64,000 bases of DNA. It comes from Bacteroidota bacterium (GTDB lineage: Bacteria; Bacteroidota; Ignavibacteria; Kapaibacteriales; UBA2268). Position numbers and translations under genes: made by a program. Below are positions 17,418 to 27,311 of the stretch, piece by piece. The stretch covers positions 1 to 64,000 of the forward strand of contig JARKQC010000063.1 in assembly GCA_029974985.1 (NCBI GenBank). The letters are read 5' to 3'. Numbering within the stretch: the stretch's first letter is position 1; each line of letters opens with the position of its first letter. The notes under the pieces were generated by a model. That model was not told where the DNA came from, made no database searches, and was given only the letters and a program-made list of their open reading frames with translations.

Positions 17418-18746
17418 ATGGATGAAAATTTATTATCTGTATCAACAAAGAAAAGATTAGAAGAAATAAATGATGAAATAGAAAAATTATCTCAAAAAAG
17501 AGATGAATTAAAAATTAGATGGGAACAAGAAAAAAAATATATTTATGATTTAAGACAAAATAAAGTACTTATAGAACAATTAAGATTAGAAGCTGAAAAC
17601 TATGAGCGTAGTGGTGATTTAGCAAAGGTTGCTGAAATCAGATACGGACGCATCCCACAATGCGAGCTATCAATACAAAAATTAAACGATAAATTAGTAG
17701 AAATTCAAAAACAAGGAAAATTACTAAAAGAAGAGGTCGATGCCGAGGATATTGCAGAAATTGTTGCAAAATGGACGGGAATCCCCGTTAGTAGAATGCT
17801 CGAAACTGAAAAAATGAAACTAATAAAAATGGAAGATAGAATTCATCAAAGAGTAATTGGACAAAACGAAGCTGTACAAATCGTTTCTAATGCAATTAGA
17901 CGCTCAAGAGCGGGATTACAAGATGAAAATAAACCCATTGGTTCTTTTATTTTTGTCGGAAATACGGGTGTTGGCAAAACTGAATTAGCACGTGCATTAG
18001 CTGAATTTCTATTTAATGATGAACACGCAATAGTAAGAATTGATATGAGTGAATATATGGAAAAATTCTCAGTATCAAGGCTTATAGGCGCACCACCTGG
18101 ATATGTTGGCTATGAAGAAGGCGGGCAACTTACCGAAGCAGTTCGCAGAAAACCATATTCTGTCGTGCTTCTTGATGAACTCGAAAAAGCTCACCCCGAA
18201 GTTTTTAACGTATTACTACAATTACTCGACGATGGTAGATTAACCGATGGAAAAGGGCGAATAGTTGATTTTAGAAATACTATTGTAATTATGACTTCCA
18301 ATCTTGGTTCTGAAATAATTAATGATAAAATACTCATAATGAATAATAGTAACCGTTCAGAAATTATTTCAGAAATTAGAGTAAAAATTGTTGAATTATT
18401 AAAGAAAAAATTGCGTCCCGAATTTTTAAATAGAATAGACGAAATTATATTATTCCAACCATTAACCAATGAAGAAATAAGAGCAATTGCAGAATTGCAA
18501 GTTCAAAGAGTTATTGATAAATTAGCTAAAAACCATATAAAATTAGAAATAAGCAATTGCGCACTTGATTGGCTTGCAAATCTTGGTTACGATGCACAAT
18601 TTGGAGCGAGACCACTAAAAAGAGCAGTCCAAAGACATATTACAGATGTAGTTGCAATGAAAATTTTATCTGGAGAAATACTTTCTGGAGATGAAATTTA
18701 TTTAGATTGTGATGATAATGGAAAATTTTATTTTAAAAAGAAATAA
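17418..18746 (+). CDS. ClpB-like disaggregase half: M-domain plus second AAA+ domain only
   Basis: 442 aa, about half of normal ClpB. Residues 1-115 match the ClpB coiled-coil M-domain from its middle onwards (for example YERSGDLAKVAEIRYGRIP); residues 116-442 are a complete second AAA+ module: KWTGIPVSRM, Walker A GNTGVGKT (181-188, with Asn where Pro is usual), pore loop GYVGYEEGG (228-236), Walker B VVLLDE (249-254), sensor 1 TSN, Arg finger in RPEFLNRID (333-341) and sensor 2 GARPLKRA. The N-domain and first AAA+ domain are missing. An AAAGGTGG Shine-Dalgarno stands 5 bp before the ATG, and hydE occupies the DNA upstream, so this is a real short gene rather than a bad start choice. Confidence 0.85.
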   Translation: MDENLLSVSTKKRLEEINDEIEKLSQKRDELKIRWEQEKKYIYDLRQNKVLIEQLRLEAENYERSGDLAKVAEIRYGRIPQCELSIQKLNDKLVEIQKQGKLLKEEVDAEDIAEIVAKWTGIPVSRMLETEKMKLIKMEDRIHQRVIGQNEAVQIVSNAIRRSRAGLQDENKPIGSFIFVGNTGVGKTELARALAEFLFNDEHAIVRIDMSEYMEKFSVSRLIGAPPGYVGYEEGGQLTEAVRRKPYSVVLLDELEKAHPEVFNVLLQLLDDGRLTDGKGRIVDFRNTIVIMTSNLGSEIINDKILIMNNSNRSEIISEIRVKIVELLKKKLRPEFLNRIDEIILFQPLTNEEIRAIAELQVQRVIDKLAKNHIKLEISNCALDWLANLGYDAQFGARPLKRAVQRHITDVVAMKILSGEILSGDEIYLDCDDNGKFYFKKK

Positions 18747-18780
18747 ATTTTCGTTATTTTGTAATCTAAAGGGTATAAAT

Positions 18781-20667
18781 ATGAATAAAACATTTTTAAA
18801 ACTTGTATTTTTAAATTTAATTATCTCAACGCTACTATTTATTAGCTGTTCGAGTACTAATACTATTTCAAAAATCACTCCTACACAATTCGATGGCGTT
18901 TCACAAATTAAAAGTGGCGAAAGTGCTAATCTTAATTGGCAATTTGATAATGCTAAAAATGTTTATATTGTAGAAAAAAATAGAAATTACGACCCTATTG
19001 ATAGTACTAATATAAAAATTGATAGTTCTTCGGTCTTTACATTTGTTGTTACTAATGATATTGATACATTGATTATTCCTTGGAAAATTTATGTATACGA
19101 ACAGGTTGAAAAAATTGAAACTGGACTAATACCCGAAAAAAATAAATCACTGTTTACTTCTTATATTAATTCAAATTATTTGAAAGGGATAAAAAAATAT
19201 CAATCTGGAAATTCATTAAAATATCTAAAAATAATGAATTATATTTATCCATATAAAAATAAAAATATTATTCGTGCAAAAGGCTTAGTTCTTGATGAGT
19301 TTGGGAATTTTATTTCGGGATATGGCACACAAGAAAGTGATTTTATTTCAATAAATGCCGAAAGCGCTTGTGAAGATAACTTTCAAACATCTTTAGTTAC
19401 TGAATTTAAAGAAATTGAAGCTAAGCAAGATGTTGGGTTGGATTTTGTATTATTACTCGATAACTCATCTATAGCTGGAGATTTTTTCCCAATTTACCCG
19501 CAGATAACATATTTTGTAACATCGCTTGGTAAAAATGATAGATTTGCTTTATATTCGTTTAACCAAAATTTTAAAGAAATAATCTCTCTTCGACATAAAA
19601 AAAATATTAATGAAGAATTAATTAAACCCGATAAGTTTATTGGTCTTTCAGCAATATATAAATCATTGAAAAAAAGTATTGACAAGCTATGTGAAAATAA
19701 TCAAGAAAGCCAAAAAGTCATCGTTTTAATAGCATATAGTACAGATAATGCTTCGATAGTTTATGACCGTAATGATATAATAGATTTAGCAAAAGAAAAG
19801 AATATTCCAATTTATGTGATTGGAGTTGGAAATGCCGTTGATAGCTATTCATTACAAAATTTAGCAAATTTTTCGGGTGCAAAATATTATGAAATCGAAG
19901 AAAATCAATTAAATGATTTACAAAATATATTAAATGAAATACTTTTTGCACAAAAATCATATTATCAATTTGATATTAATATTCCAGATTCAGAAATAAA
20001 TACTTGTACTCAAATTAATTCTAAAATTGAATTTCAGACTAAAAATAATAAATTAAAAGATTCTTTAATAATACCATTAATAAGACAAAGGCACGAGTTT
20101 AACTATATGGCTTTAGCGTCATTTAATTATGGTGATACTATTATTAGTTCAGATTATATAGAGTCAATTTTAAATTTTGCACTTGTATTAAAGAAGAATC
20201 CCAAATTAGCCATCGAGTTAATTGGTAATTCGAGTATCGAAGGTAATGAACAGTTTAGTTATAATCTCGCGATGAAAAGAGCGCAACATATTAGAAAAAT
20301 ACTAATTCAAAATGGTGCTGACCCCTCGAAAATCAGAGTAAGAAGCGACGGAGCTAACAATCCTATATATTATTTACAAGAATCCTCGTGGATGCAGTAT
20401 TATAATAGACGTGTAGAAATTCGATGGCTCGATCCCGAGCTTTTACCATTTGAAATTATAGCACAAACTTTTGATACCGAGTCCGAGGCGCTTTTAAATG
20501 TGGAAACGTGGGAAACAAGAGGCTATAAAGCATATTATGAGCGATATTTACAAAACAATGTGCCAATATATAGAGTAAAACTATGGGGTTACGCAGAGCT
20601 TAGCGAAGCGGAAAAAGTTGTAAAAAAGATAAATAAAGAATTTGCTATAAAAAGTTTTGTACAGTAG
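18781..20667 (+). CDS. Lipoprotein with VWA, OmpA-like and SPOR-like domains
   Basis: 628 aa when started at the ATG at 18781, which is preceded by AAAGGG and opens a lipoprotein signal peptide (LLFISC, Cys23); the longer frame from 18709 would hide the signal. A von Willebrand A domain lies around 220-395 with a partial MIDAS motif (DNSS, third Ser not conserved). An OmpA-type peptidoglycan-binding domain is around 465-560 (IELIGNSSIEGNEQFSYNLA, KRAQHIRKILIQNGADPSKI). The last 65 residues resemble a SPOR domain. Probably a lipid-anchored, wall-bound scaffold. It starts 34 bp after the ClpB-like stop. Confidence 0.75.
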   Translation: MNKTFLKLVFLNLIISTLLFISCSSTNTISKITPTQFDGVSQIKSGESANLNWQFDNAKNVYIVEKNRNYDPIDSTNIKIDSSSVFTFVVTNDIDTLIIPWKIYVYEQVEKIETGLIPEKNKSLFTSYINSNYLKGIKKYQSGNSLKYLKIMNYIYPYKNKNIIRAKGLVLDEFGNFISGYGTQESDFISINAESACEDNFQTSLVTEFKEIEAKQDVGLDFVLLLDNSSIAGDFFPIYPQITYFVTSLGKNDRFALYSFNQNFKEIISLRHKKNINEELIKPDKFIGLSAIYKSLKKSIDKLCENNQESQKVIVLIAYSTDNASIVYDRNDIIDLAKEKNIPIYVIGVGNAVDSYSLQNLANFSGAKYYEIEENQLNDLQNILNEILFAQKSYYQFDINIPDSEINTCTQINSKIEFQTKNNKLKDSLIIPLIRQRHEFNYMALASFNYGDTIISSDYIESILNFALVLKKNPKLAIELIGNSSIEGNEQFSYNLAMKRAQHIRKILIQNGADPSKIRVRSDGANNPIYYLQESSWMQYYNRRVEIRWLDPELLPFEIIAQTFDTESEALLNVETWETRGYKAYYERYLQNNVPIYRVKLWGYAELSEAEKVVKKINKEFAIKSFVQ

Positions 20668-20756
20668 GAAAAATTTAATAATTATTTTTAATTAAACTAA
20701 TTAAACAATTAAAACATCTATAAAAGATTAAAAAAATTATTGACAAAGGAAGAAAA

Positions 20757-21089
20757 ATGTCAGACAAAAAGAAACAGCAACAAGTACAGCAATTAAATAT
20801 CGAACTTGGTGAAAAAGAAGCCGAAGGTATATATTCAAATTTAGCAGTTATTTCTCATTCGTCCGCAGAGTTTATTGTAGATTTTATTAGAGTATTACCA
20901 GGCATTCCAAAAGCAAGAGTCCACTCAAGAATAATTATGACACCACAACACGCGAAATTATTATTTCGTGCTTTGGGTGATAATATCTCAAAATTTGAAA
21001 ATACTTTTGGTGAAATTGACCTTGATGGAAAAAATGACACAGACCCGTTTCAAGCATTTCCATCATTAAGTAATACTAAGATTAATTAA
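20757..21089 (+). CDS. DUF3467 family protein
   Basis: 110 aa. The core YSNLAVISHSSAEFIVDF, PGIPKARVHSRIIMTP and HAKLLFRALGDNI is that of DUF3467, a small cytoplasmic family common in Bacteroidota and related phyla with no assigned function. AAAGGAAG lies 6 bp before the ATG. A GH57 gene follows after 27 bp on the same strand, so cotranscription is likely; no mechanistic link is known. Confidence 0.8.
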   Translation: MSDKKKQQQVQQLNIELGEKEAEGIYSNLAVISHSSAEFIVDFIRVLPGIPKARVHSRIIMTPQHAKLLFRALGDNISKFENTFGEIDLDGKNDTDPFQAFPSLSNTKIN

Positions 21090-21116
21090 TTATCAATTTA
21101 TTATAGGGAAATATTA

Positions 21117-22844
21117 ATGTATTCTGGTAATTTTGTATTAATTCTTCATACGCATCTACCTTGGGTTTTGCATCACGGTCATTCTCCACACGGAGTTGAT
21201 TGGCTTAATGAAGCTGTTGCTGAGTGTTATATTCCTCTTCTAAATGTGTTTAATAAATTGCTTGATGAAGGTATTAAACCAAACGTTACACTTGATATTT
21301 CGCCAGTTCTTTGTGAACAATTAGAACATCCCGATTTTAAAAAGGAATTTATCAAATATTGTGATAAAATGATTGAAGCTTCTAGGCGTGATAGGCTTAA
21401 TTTTACAGATTGGGGATATGATGCACATCATATTTGGCTTACTACATTTTGGGAAGAATGGTTTATCGAGAAAAAAAATGATTATTTAAATAAATATGAT
21501 TCCTCGATAATTAAAGCACTTAAAGAATTACAAGATAAAGAAGCAATCGAAATAATGACTTGCGGAGCGACACACGGATATCTGCCTCTTCTTGGCTTTG
21601 ATAAAAGTGTTAATTTACAAATTAAAGCGGCAGTAGAAAATTATAAAAAGCATTTTGGACGCGCTCCACGCGGATGTTGGTTGCCCGAGTGTGCCTATCG
21701 CCCAAGTTATGATTGGTGTAGCTATTTACCAATAGAACCATTTCATAGTAAACATTTACGCACTGGTGTTGAGCAGATTCTTGCCGCACATGGAATTGAG
21801 TATTTTGTAACAGACGAAGATTTAATAAATCGTATAAGCCCACTTGGTATTTATAATGAATATGATAAAAAGGATTTTGTAAGTATTCAATCACCTGATT
21901 ATTACTATGGCTCAGGAAATTTTGATAAATCGCCATTACGAATATACAATGTAAGTTCGAGTGATAAAACCGAATATGGTACTGCCGCAGTATTTACGCG
22001 CCATCACGATATTTCTATGCAGGTATGGAGTGGTGAAGTTGGTTATCCGGGCGAACCAGATTATCTTGATTTTCATAAAAAGCACATAAAATCAAATTTA
22101 AGATATTGGAGAGTAACAAATAATAAAGCTGATATGATGTATAAAACATTATATCACCCAGATTGGACAAAAGATAAAATTGACAAACAATCAATGCACT
22201 TTATTCATCATATAGAAAATTCAAGTAATTATTTCCATCATTTAACGGGAAAACTCAGCACCGTCTGTACTCCTTTTGATACTGAATTGTTTGGGCATTG
22301 GTGGTTCGAGGGACCCGAATTTATTTATTATGTTTTACGCGGACTTCATCATTCCCCATATATTAATGCTGTTAAAGCCTCAGAACAATTAGATACAATT
22401 AAGCCCAAAGAAGTCGTTACATTGCCCGAAGGCTCTTGGGGAGTTAATAATCATCACGATGTGTGGACAAATGAAGGGAATAAATGGACTTGGGAAGCAA
22501 TTTATAATGATGAATTAAGATTAAGTAATTTACTTAAAAAATATCCATTAGAAAAATTACGTAAATCTCAAAAAAGAATTGCTTTGCAAGCACTGAAAGA
22601 ATTGATGTTGTTGCATAGCTCTGATTGGCAATTTTTGATTTATACAAAATCTGCACAGGATTATGCTGAGCAAAGATTTACTTTTCATCATTCTGATTTT
22701 AATAAATTATGTGATATGATAGAAAAATTTGAACGCGGTACTGCAATACGTGGCGCTGACTTGAAATTTATTGAAGAAACTGAACGACGAAATTCAATTT
22801 TCCCCGAATTGCAATTAGAATGGTGGGTAGAATTATTTAGTTAA
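21117..22844 (+). CDS. Glycoside hydrolase family 57, probable 1,4-alpha-glucan branching enzyme
   Basis: 575 aa. GH57 (beta/alpha)7-barrel enzyme of the DUF1957-containing branching-enzyme type, which makes alpha-1,6 branches in glycogen. Family motifs: HTHLPW (11-16), TCGATHGYLPLL, CWLPECAY with the likely nucleophile E191, and PFDTELFGHWWFEGP with the likely acid/base D388. The C-terminal helical region (LKELMLLHSSDWQFLIYT) is typical of these branching enzymes and contains the conserved SSDW. No other glycogen genes are nearby. The next gene starts immediately after the stop. Confidence 0.88.
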   Translation: MYSGNFVLILHTHLPWVLHHGHSPHGVDWLNEAVAECYIPLLNVFNKLLDEGIKPNVTLDISPVLCEQLEHPDFKKEFIKYCDKMIEASRRDRLNFTDWGYDAHHIWLTTFWEEWFIEKKNDYLNKYDSSIIKALKELQDKEAIEIMTCGATHGYLPLLGFDKSVNLQIKAAVENYKKHFGRAPRGCWLPECAYRPSYDWCSYLPIEPFHSKHLRTGVEQILAAHGIEYFVTDEDLINRISPLGIYNEYDKKDFVSIQSPDYYYGSGNFDKSPLRIYNVSSSDKTEYGTAAVFTRHHDISMQVWSGEVGYPGEPDYLDFHKKHIKSNLRYWRVTNNKADMMYKTLYHPDWTKDKIDKQSMHFIHHIENSSNYFHHLTGKLSTVCTPFDTELFGHWWFEGPEFIYYVLRGLHHSPYINAVKASEQLDTIKPKEVVTLPEGSWGVNNHHDVWTNEGNKWTWEAIYNDELRLSNLLKKYPLEKLRKSQKRIALQALKELMLLHSSDWQFLIYTKSAQDYAEQRFTFHHSDFNKLCDMIEKFERGTAIRGADLKFIEETERRNSIFPELQLEWWVELFS

Positions 22845-24260
22845 ATGAGCGATACTCGTCAAATTTTAAAAAACGCTTTTTCACTTTCGGCAGCAGAACT
22901 TGCCGCAAAGGGATTAGGCGTTTTTTTTTCATTATATTTAATGCGTACTATTGGTCCCTCGAATTTTGGAATATTTTCATACTCGAAAGCACTCGTATTT
23001 GGATTTATTGTATTTGTTTATCTCGGATTTGAACAAATTGGAATACGTGAAGTAGCCAGAGATAAAAACAAGTTGCAAAAATATGCTGGATATATTTTTT
23101 CCATAAGAATAACTCTTGCGATTATTAGTAGTATTGTATTAGTAGTATTTATGGAGTTTTTTAGTATTAATGACTCTTCTTATGAGCTACGTAAAATGGT
23201 TAGTTATATTTACGGAACATTAATTATTGCAAATGCTTTTTTCTTAAATTGGGCATATCAAGCAATAGAAAAAATGCACATAATTGCAATACGAAGTGTT
23301 TTACTAAATTTGATTAATCTCGTAGGATTATTATTATTTGTTAAAGATGAAAATGATTTATTAATTGCCGTTTGGATAATTGCAATATCAAATATTATAA
23401 ATATCTTATGGATGTTATATCATTTTATAAAAAATTTTGGATTTCCTAAATTATTTAACGAAATTGCAATGTGGAAAACTCTTATTCCAGAATCCTTTGG
23501 AATAGGATTAATATTTATAATTACAAATTTGAATATAATTATTACTCTTCAAATTCTTACATATTTCGGTGGCGACCACCAGACGGGAATTTTTAGTGCG
23601 GCATATCAATTAATAGTATTATGTTTAATACCTTCCACTATTTTGCAACAAGCATTTTTCCCTCAAATAGCAAAAAGTTATCAAATTAATGAGCGTAATA
23701 AAATTGTATCTAAATTTGTATTAATGAATATGTTTACGGGGGTTTTTGTAGCATCATTTTTATTTGTTTACTCTGATTATATTATATTATTATTAGGTTC
23801 AAAATATGGTGAAACTAATATTATTCTTAAGATATTATCTATTAGTGTTTTAATTCAGTATCTAAGCACTTGTTATTTTAGCCCTTTAATCGCTTGGAAA
23901 AAAGAAAAATATGTAATTTGGGCAAATTCAATTGGACTTTTCTTTGTATTAATACTAAATATAATTTTAGTACCATTAATTGGATATTTTGGTTCTGCTA
24001 TTGCTTCTGTTTTTTATGAATTTAGTGCATTAGTTGTATTAATGTATATTTTTTCTAAAGAGCAAAAAGAATTATTTTTAAAAAATATATTTAAAGTTGT
24101 TTTGGTGGGGTTACTTAGCTTTTCTATTGGATACCTTCTTTTAAATTTTGGAATGAATATATATTTGAATTTTATTCTCAGCATTACTATATTTATATTT
24201 TTTAATATTTATTTCAAAATTATTAAGCTCTCTGAACTTAAAATTTTATTAAAAAGATAG
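22845..24260 (+). CDS. Polysaccharide flippase (Wzx/MATE-like, MVF clan)
   Basis: 471 aa with about twelve to fourteen membrane segments spread over the whole length. The N-terminal NAFSLSAAELAAKGLGVFFS and YLMRTIGPSNFGIFSYSKA blocks are typical of oligosaccharide flippases of the RfbX/Wzx type, which turn lipid-linked sugars to the periplasmic face. Starts directly at the stop of the GH57 gene, so it is probably cotranscribed with it. Substrate unknown. Confidence 0.82.
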   Translation: MSDTRQILKNAFSLSAAELAAKGLGVFFSLYLMRTIGPSNFGIFSYSKALVFGFIVFVYLGFEQIGIREVARDKNKLQKYAGYIFSIRITLAIISSIVLVVFMEFFSINDSSYELRKMVSYIYGTLIIANAFFLNWAYQAIEKMHIIAIRSVLLNLINLVGLLLFVKDENDLLIAVWIIAISNIINILWMLYHFIKNFGFPKLFNEIAMWKTLIPESFGIGLIFIITNLNIIITLQILTYFGGDHQTGIFSAAYQLIVLCLIPSTILQQAFFPQIAKSYQINERNKIVSKFVLMNMFTGVFVASFLFVYSDYIILLLGSKYGETNIILKILSISVLIQYLSTCYFSPLIAWKKEKYVIWANSIGLFFVLILNIILVPLIGYFGSAIASVFYEFSALVVLMYIFSKEQKELFLKNIFKVVLVGLLSFSIGYLLLNFGMNIYLNFILSITIFIFFNIYFKIIKLSELKILLKR

Positions 24261-24370
24261 AATATTTCATTATTTAATTTTAAACAAATTTTAATAATCT
24301 TTCAAAAAAATATACAAAACTACATATTAAATCGTCATAAGAATTTTAATAATCTATTGTATATTATTAT

Positions 24371-24913
24371 ATGTCAGAAATAAATCAAATTCACGCTACA
24401 ACAGTCGTCGCTGTGCTTAAAGAAGGAAAAGCGGCTATGGGCTCAGACGGACAAGTTACTTTTGGTAATACCGTATTAAAACATAATGCAAAAAAGGTAA
24501 GAAAATTATATAATAATACTGTACTTGCTGGTTTCGCTGGAGCTACAGCCGATGCGTTTACTCTTATTCAAAGATTTGAAGAAAAACTTGAATCAAATCG
24601 TGGTAATCTTCAAAGAGCATCTATTGAACTTGCAAAAGATTGGCGTACTGATAGATATCTACGTAAATTAGAAGCTATGATGATTGTAATGAGTAATAAA
24701 GAAATGTTTTTAATAAGCGGAACAGGCGATGTCATCGAGCCAGACGATAATATTATTGCTATTGGCTCTGGAGGTCCTTATGCACTATCTGCTGGGCGCG
24801 TGTTATTAAAACATACAGAACTCGAACCTCTGCAAGTAGTAGAAGAGTCTTTGAAAATAGCCGCAGATATTTGCATTTATACAAATTCACAATTAACTCT
24901 CGAATCTCTTTAA
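24371..24913 (+). CDS. hslV: ATP-dependent protease HslUV, peptidase subunit
   Basis: 180 aa, usual length. HslV forms the double-hexamer proteolytic core of HslUV. The catalytic N-terminal threonine is T10 in HATTVVAV, so a nine-residue propeptide must be removed. Also seen: [19 protein letters not shown], the [20 protein letters not shown] block with conserved Lys and Gly, and [21 protein letters not shown]. hslU follows after 24 bp as in most genomes. Confidence 0.97.
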   Translation: MSEINQIHATTVVAVLKEGKAAMGSDGQVTFGNTVLKHNAKKVRKLYNNTVLAGFAGATADAFTLIQRFEEKLESNRGNLQRASIELAKDWRTDRYLRKLEAMMIVMSNKEMFLISGTGDVIEPDDNIIAIGSGGPYALSAGRVLLKHTELEPLQVVEESLKIAADICIYTNSQLTLESL

Positions 24914-24937
24914 TTAAAAAATGGATAAAATATAATT

Positions 24938-26335
24938 ATGGAAAATAATTTGAATGAAATAAAAAAAATAGAAAGCTCTACAAATAATACATATTTAACC
25001 CCCAAACAAATCGTAAATGAATTAAATAAATTTATTATTGGTCAAGATGCCGCAAAAAAAGCTGTTGCTATTGCTCTTCGTAATAGATGGCGTAGGCAAA
25101 ACGTTCAAGATGATATAAAAAATGAAATTATGCCAAATAATATTATTATGATTGGTCCTACGGGGGTTGGTAAGACAGAAATTGCTCGACGCCTTGCAAA
25201 ACTTGCAAATGCACCATTCGTAAAAGTTGAGGCAACGAAATTTACAGAAGTTGGCTACGTTGGGCGCGATGTCGAATCTATGGTTCGTGACCTTGCTGAA
25301 CGAGCTGTTAGCATTGTAAAAGAAGAGCACCTTGAATCTAAAAAAGGTGCCGCTTTATTAGCCGCAGAAAATAGAATTTTAGATATATTAATTCCGCCAG
25401 TTAAAAAATCATCAGATAATATTTCGGATAGTGAAAACGAAGAAAATTCCTTAACACGTGAAAAATTTAGACAAATGTTAAAAAATGGCGTACTAAATGA
25501 TAGAATTATAGAAGTGGAAGTTATTGTTGATCAAACTCCAAATTTACACGTTTTAGGACCTATCGGAATGGACGAAATTGGAATGAATATTCAGGATATT
25601 TTCGGCAATATTCTTCCTAAAAAAAGAAAATCTCGCAAAATGAAAGTTTCCGAAGCAAAAATACTAATCGAAAAAGAAGAAGCTGATAAATTAATTGATA
25701 TGGAAGCTGTTATTCGTGAGGCTTTGTATAGAGCAGAAAATTCGGGGATTATTTTTATTGATGAAATTGATAAAATAGCTTCGAGAAGTGGCGGTGGAAG
25801 CGGAGGACCTGACGTATCACGGGAAGGCGTACAAAGAGATTTATTGCCTATTGTTGAGGGCTGTGCTGTTAATACAAAATATGGAATGGTTTCTACTGAC
25901 CATGTTTTATTTATTGCTTCAGGTGCATTTCATATTTCTAAACCATCAGATTTAGTACCAGAATTACAAGGAAGATTTCCAATCCGGGTAGAGCTGAAAA
26001 GCCTGACAGAAGAGGATTTTGTAAAAATATTAACTCAGCCTGAAAATGCACTAATTAAGCAATACCAAGCACTTATAAAAACGGAAAATATTAATTTAGA
26101 ATTTGACGAAACGGGTATTCACGAAATTGCTTCGCTTGCCGCGAAAGTAAATGATGAGGTTACTAATATTGGTGCAAGACGGCTTCATACGATAATGTCC
26201 ACATTACTCGAAGAAATTATGTTCGAAGCACCCGACGAGATTCTATCAAATAATATAGTTATAAATGCAGAAAAAGTTCAAGATGTCTTAAAAGATATAG
26301 TGAAGAATACTGATTTAAGTAAATATATTTTATAA
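24938..26335 (+). CDS. hslU: ATP-dependent protease HslUV, ATPase subunit
   Basis: 465 aa. AAA+ unfoldase that feeds HslV. It opens with [27 protein letters not shown] split over two lines of conserved positions, has Walker [10 protein letters not shown], the [19 protein letters not shown] pore-loop region, a helical I-domain insert (about 150-240), Walker [12 protein letters not shown] and sensor 2 GARRLHTI. The C-terminus ends in KYIL, which inserts into HslV. A palindromic repeat begins 14 bp past its stop. Confidence 0.96.
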   Translation: MENNLNEIKKIESSTNNTYLTPKQIVNELNKFIIGQDAAKKAVAIALRNRWRRQNVQDDIKNEIMPNNIIMIGPTGVGKTEIARRLAKLANAPFVKVEATKFTEVGYVGRDVESMVRDLAERAVSIVKEEHLESKKGAALLAAENRILDILIPPVKKSSDNISDSENEENSLTREKFRQMLKNGVLNDRIIEVEVIVDQTPNLHVLGPIGMDEIGMNIQDIFGNILPKKRKSRKMKVSEAKILIEKEEADKLIDMEAVIREALYRAENSGIIFIDEIDKIASRSGGGSGGPDVSREGVQRDLLPIVEGCAVNTKYGMVSTDHVLFIASGAFHISKPSDLVPELQGRFPIRVELKSLTEEDFVKILTQPENALIKQYQALIKTENINLEFDETGIHEIASLAAKVNDEVTNIGARRLHTIMSTLLEEIMFEAPDEILSNNIVINAEKVQDVLKDIVKNTDLSKYIL

Positions 26336-26348
26336 AAATCAAAATTAT

Positions 26349-26382
26349 AAATGTCGAACATATCCGCAAATGTTAGACATCT
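26349..26382. repeat. Copy of the palindromic element downstream of hslU
   Basis: 5' arm AAATGTCGAACATAT, 4-nt loop, 3' arm AAATGTTAGACATCT; twelve of fifteen arm positions pair. It starts 14 bp after the hslU stop and precedes a separate terminator at 26403. Confidence 0.65.
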
Positions 26383-26402
26383 TTCAATTAAATTTTAAAT
26401 AT

Positions 26403-26440
26403 AAACTATCGAAATAAATATTAATTCGATAGTTTTTTTT
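26403..26440 (+). terminator. Terminator of the hslVU operon
   Basis: AAACTATCGAA (26403-26413) and TTCGATAGTTT (26425-26435) form a perfect 11-bp stem followed by a run of T to 26440. Confidence 0.85.
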
Positions 26441-26459
26441 ATATAATTAGAAATTATAT

Positions 26460-26467
26460 TACTTTTG
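26460..26467 (+). promoter_or_regulatory. Possible TAnnTTTG promoter box before the nitrilase gene
   Basis: TACTTTTG, identical to the -7 box in front of tRNA-Val, stands 48 bp before the ATG at 26515 and just after the hslVU terminator. No clear TTTG lies at the -33 distance. Confidence 0.4.
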
Positions 26468-26514
26468 TAAGTTAAACCATTTGAAATATAATTAATTAGT
26501 CAAGAAGTTAGATT

Positions 26515-27309
26515 ATGAAAATTTCTGCAGTTCAATTTATGCCCGAGTTTGGAAATTTAGAGAATAACTCATCAAAAATTTTAAATTATTGTGAAAAAAT
26601 AAATAGTGATATAATTTTATTTCCCGAGCTTGCTTTTTCTGGTTATGATTTTAAAAATCGCCAAGAAGCAATCGAATTATCTGAAAAATTTAATACTAAA
26701 TATACAAAACGAATCCAAGAAATTTCAAGTGATTTAAACAAAATTATCTGTGTCGGATTTGTTGAAAATCTTGGAGATAAATTACATAATGCCTCAGCAC
26801 TCATTTTCCCTAAAAAAGAATTTTCTGAAACTTATCATAAAGTACATCTATTTTTTAGAGAAAGATTTATTTTCGATGAGTCGCAGAAAGGTTTTAATGT
26901 TGTAAAATACGCGGATATGGATGTAAATATTGGGCAAATAATATGTTATGATTGGAGATTTCCCGAAGCAACCCGCACACTTGCATTATTGGGTGCGGAT
27001 ATTGTGCTATGTCCCGCAAATTTAGTTACTACTGTTTGGGATATTTCTACGCCTTCGCGTGCATTAGAAAATAAGGTTTATTTCGTTGTTGCAAATCGTT
27101 TTGGTGACGAAAATCGTAATGATACAAATTTGCATTTTAACGGTGGTTCCGTAATTCATAATTTTAATGGCTCAAATTTAGCCAAAGCAAGTCTTGATAA
27201 AGAAGAAGTCATTATCGCAGAAATCGAACCTTCTAATACACGAAAAAAATCTTTTAATGAATTTAATGATATCTTTTCTGATAGAAGACCAAAATTTTAT
27301 TCAATTTGA
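26515..27309 (+). CDS. Nitrilase-superfamily carbon-nitrogen hydrolase
   Basis: 264 aa, usual length for the family. The Glu-Lys-Cys catalytic triad is visible: E38 in LFPELAFSGYD, K109 in YHKVHLFFRE and C144 in GQIICYDWRFPE. Such enzymes hydrolyse amides or carbamoyl groups. The CYDWRFPE form suggests an omega-amidase/YafV-like or carbamoylputrescine-amidase relative; the substrate is not determined. The gene opens a run (27312-29672) with an ABC transporter pair that starts 2 bp past its stop. Confidence 0.85.
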   Translation: MKISAVQFMPEFGNLENNSSKILNYCEKINSDIILFPELAFSGYDFKNRQEAIELSEKFNTKYTKRIQEISSDLNKIICVGFVENLGDKLHNASALIFPKKEFSETYHKVHLFFRERFIFDESQKGFNVVKYADMDVNIGQIICYDWRFPEATRTLALLGADIVLCPANLVTTVWDISTPSRALENKVYFVVANRFGDENRNDTNLHFNGGSVIHNFNGSNLAKASLDKEEVIIAEIEPSNTRKKSFNEFNDIFSDRRPKFYSI

Positions 27310-27311
27310 AT

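Noticed and set aside
18709..18780. Upstream start for the VWA lipoprotein
   Set aside because: It overlaps the end of the ClpB-like gene and would bury the lipoprotein signal; the ATG at 18781 has a ribosome-binding site and a proper signal peptide.
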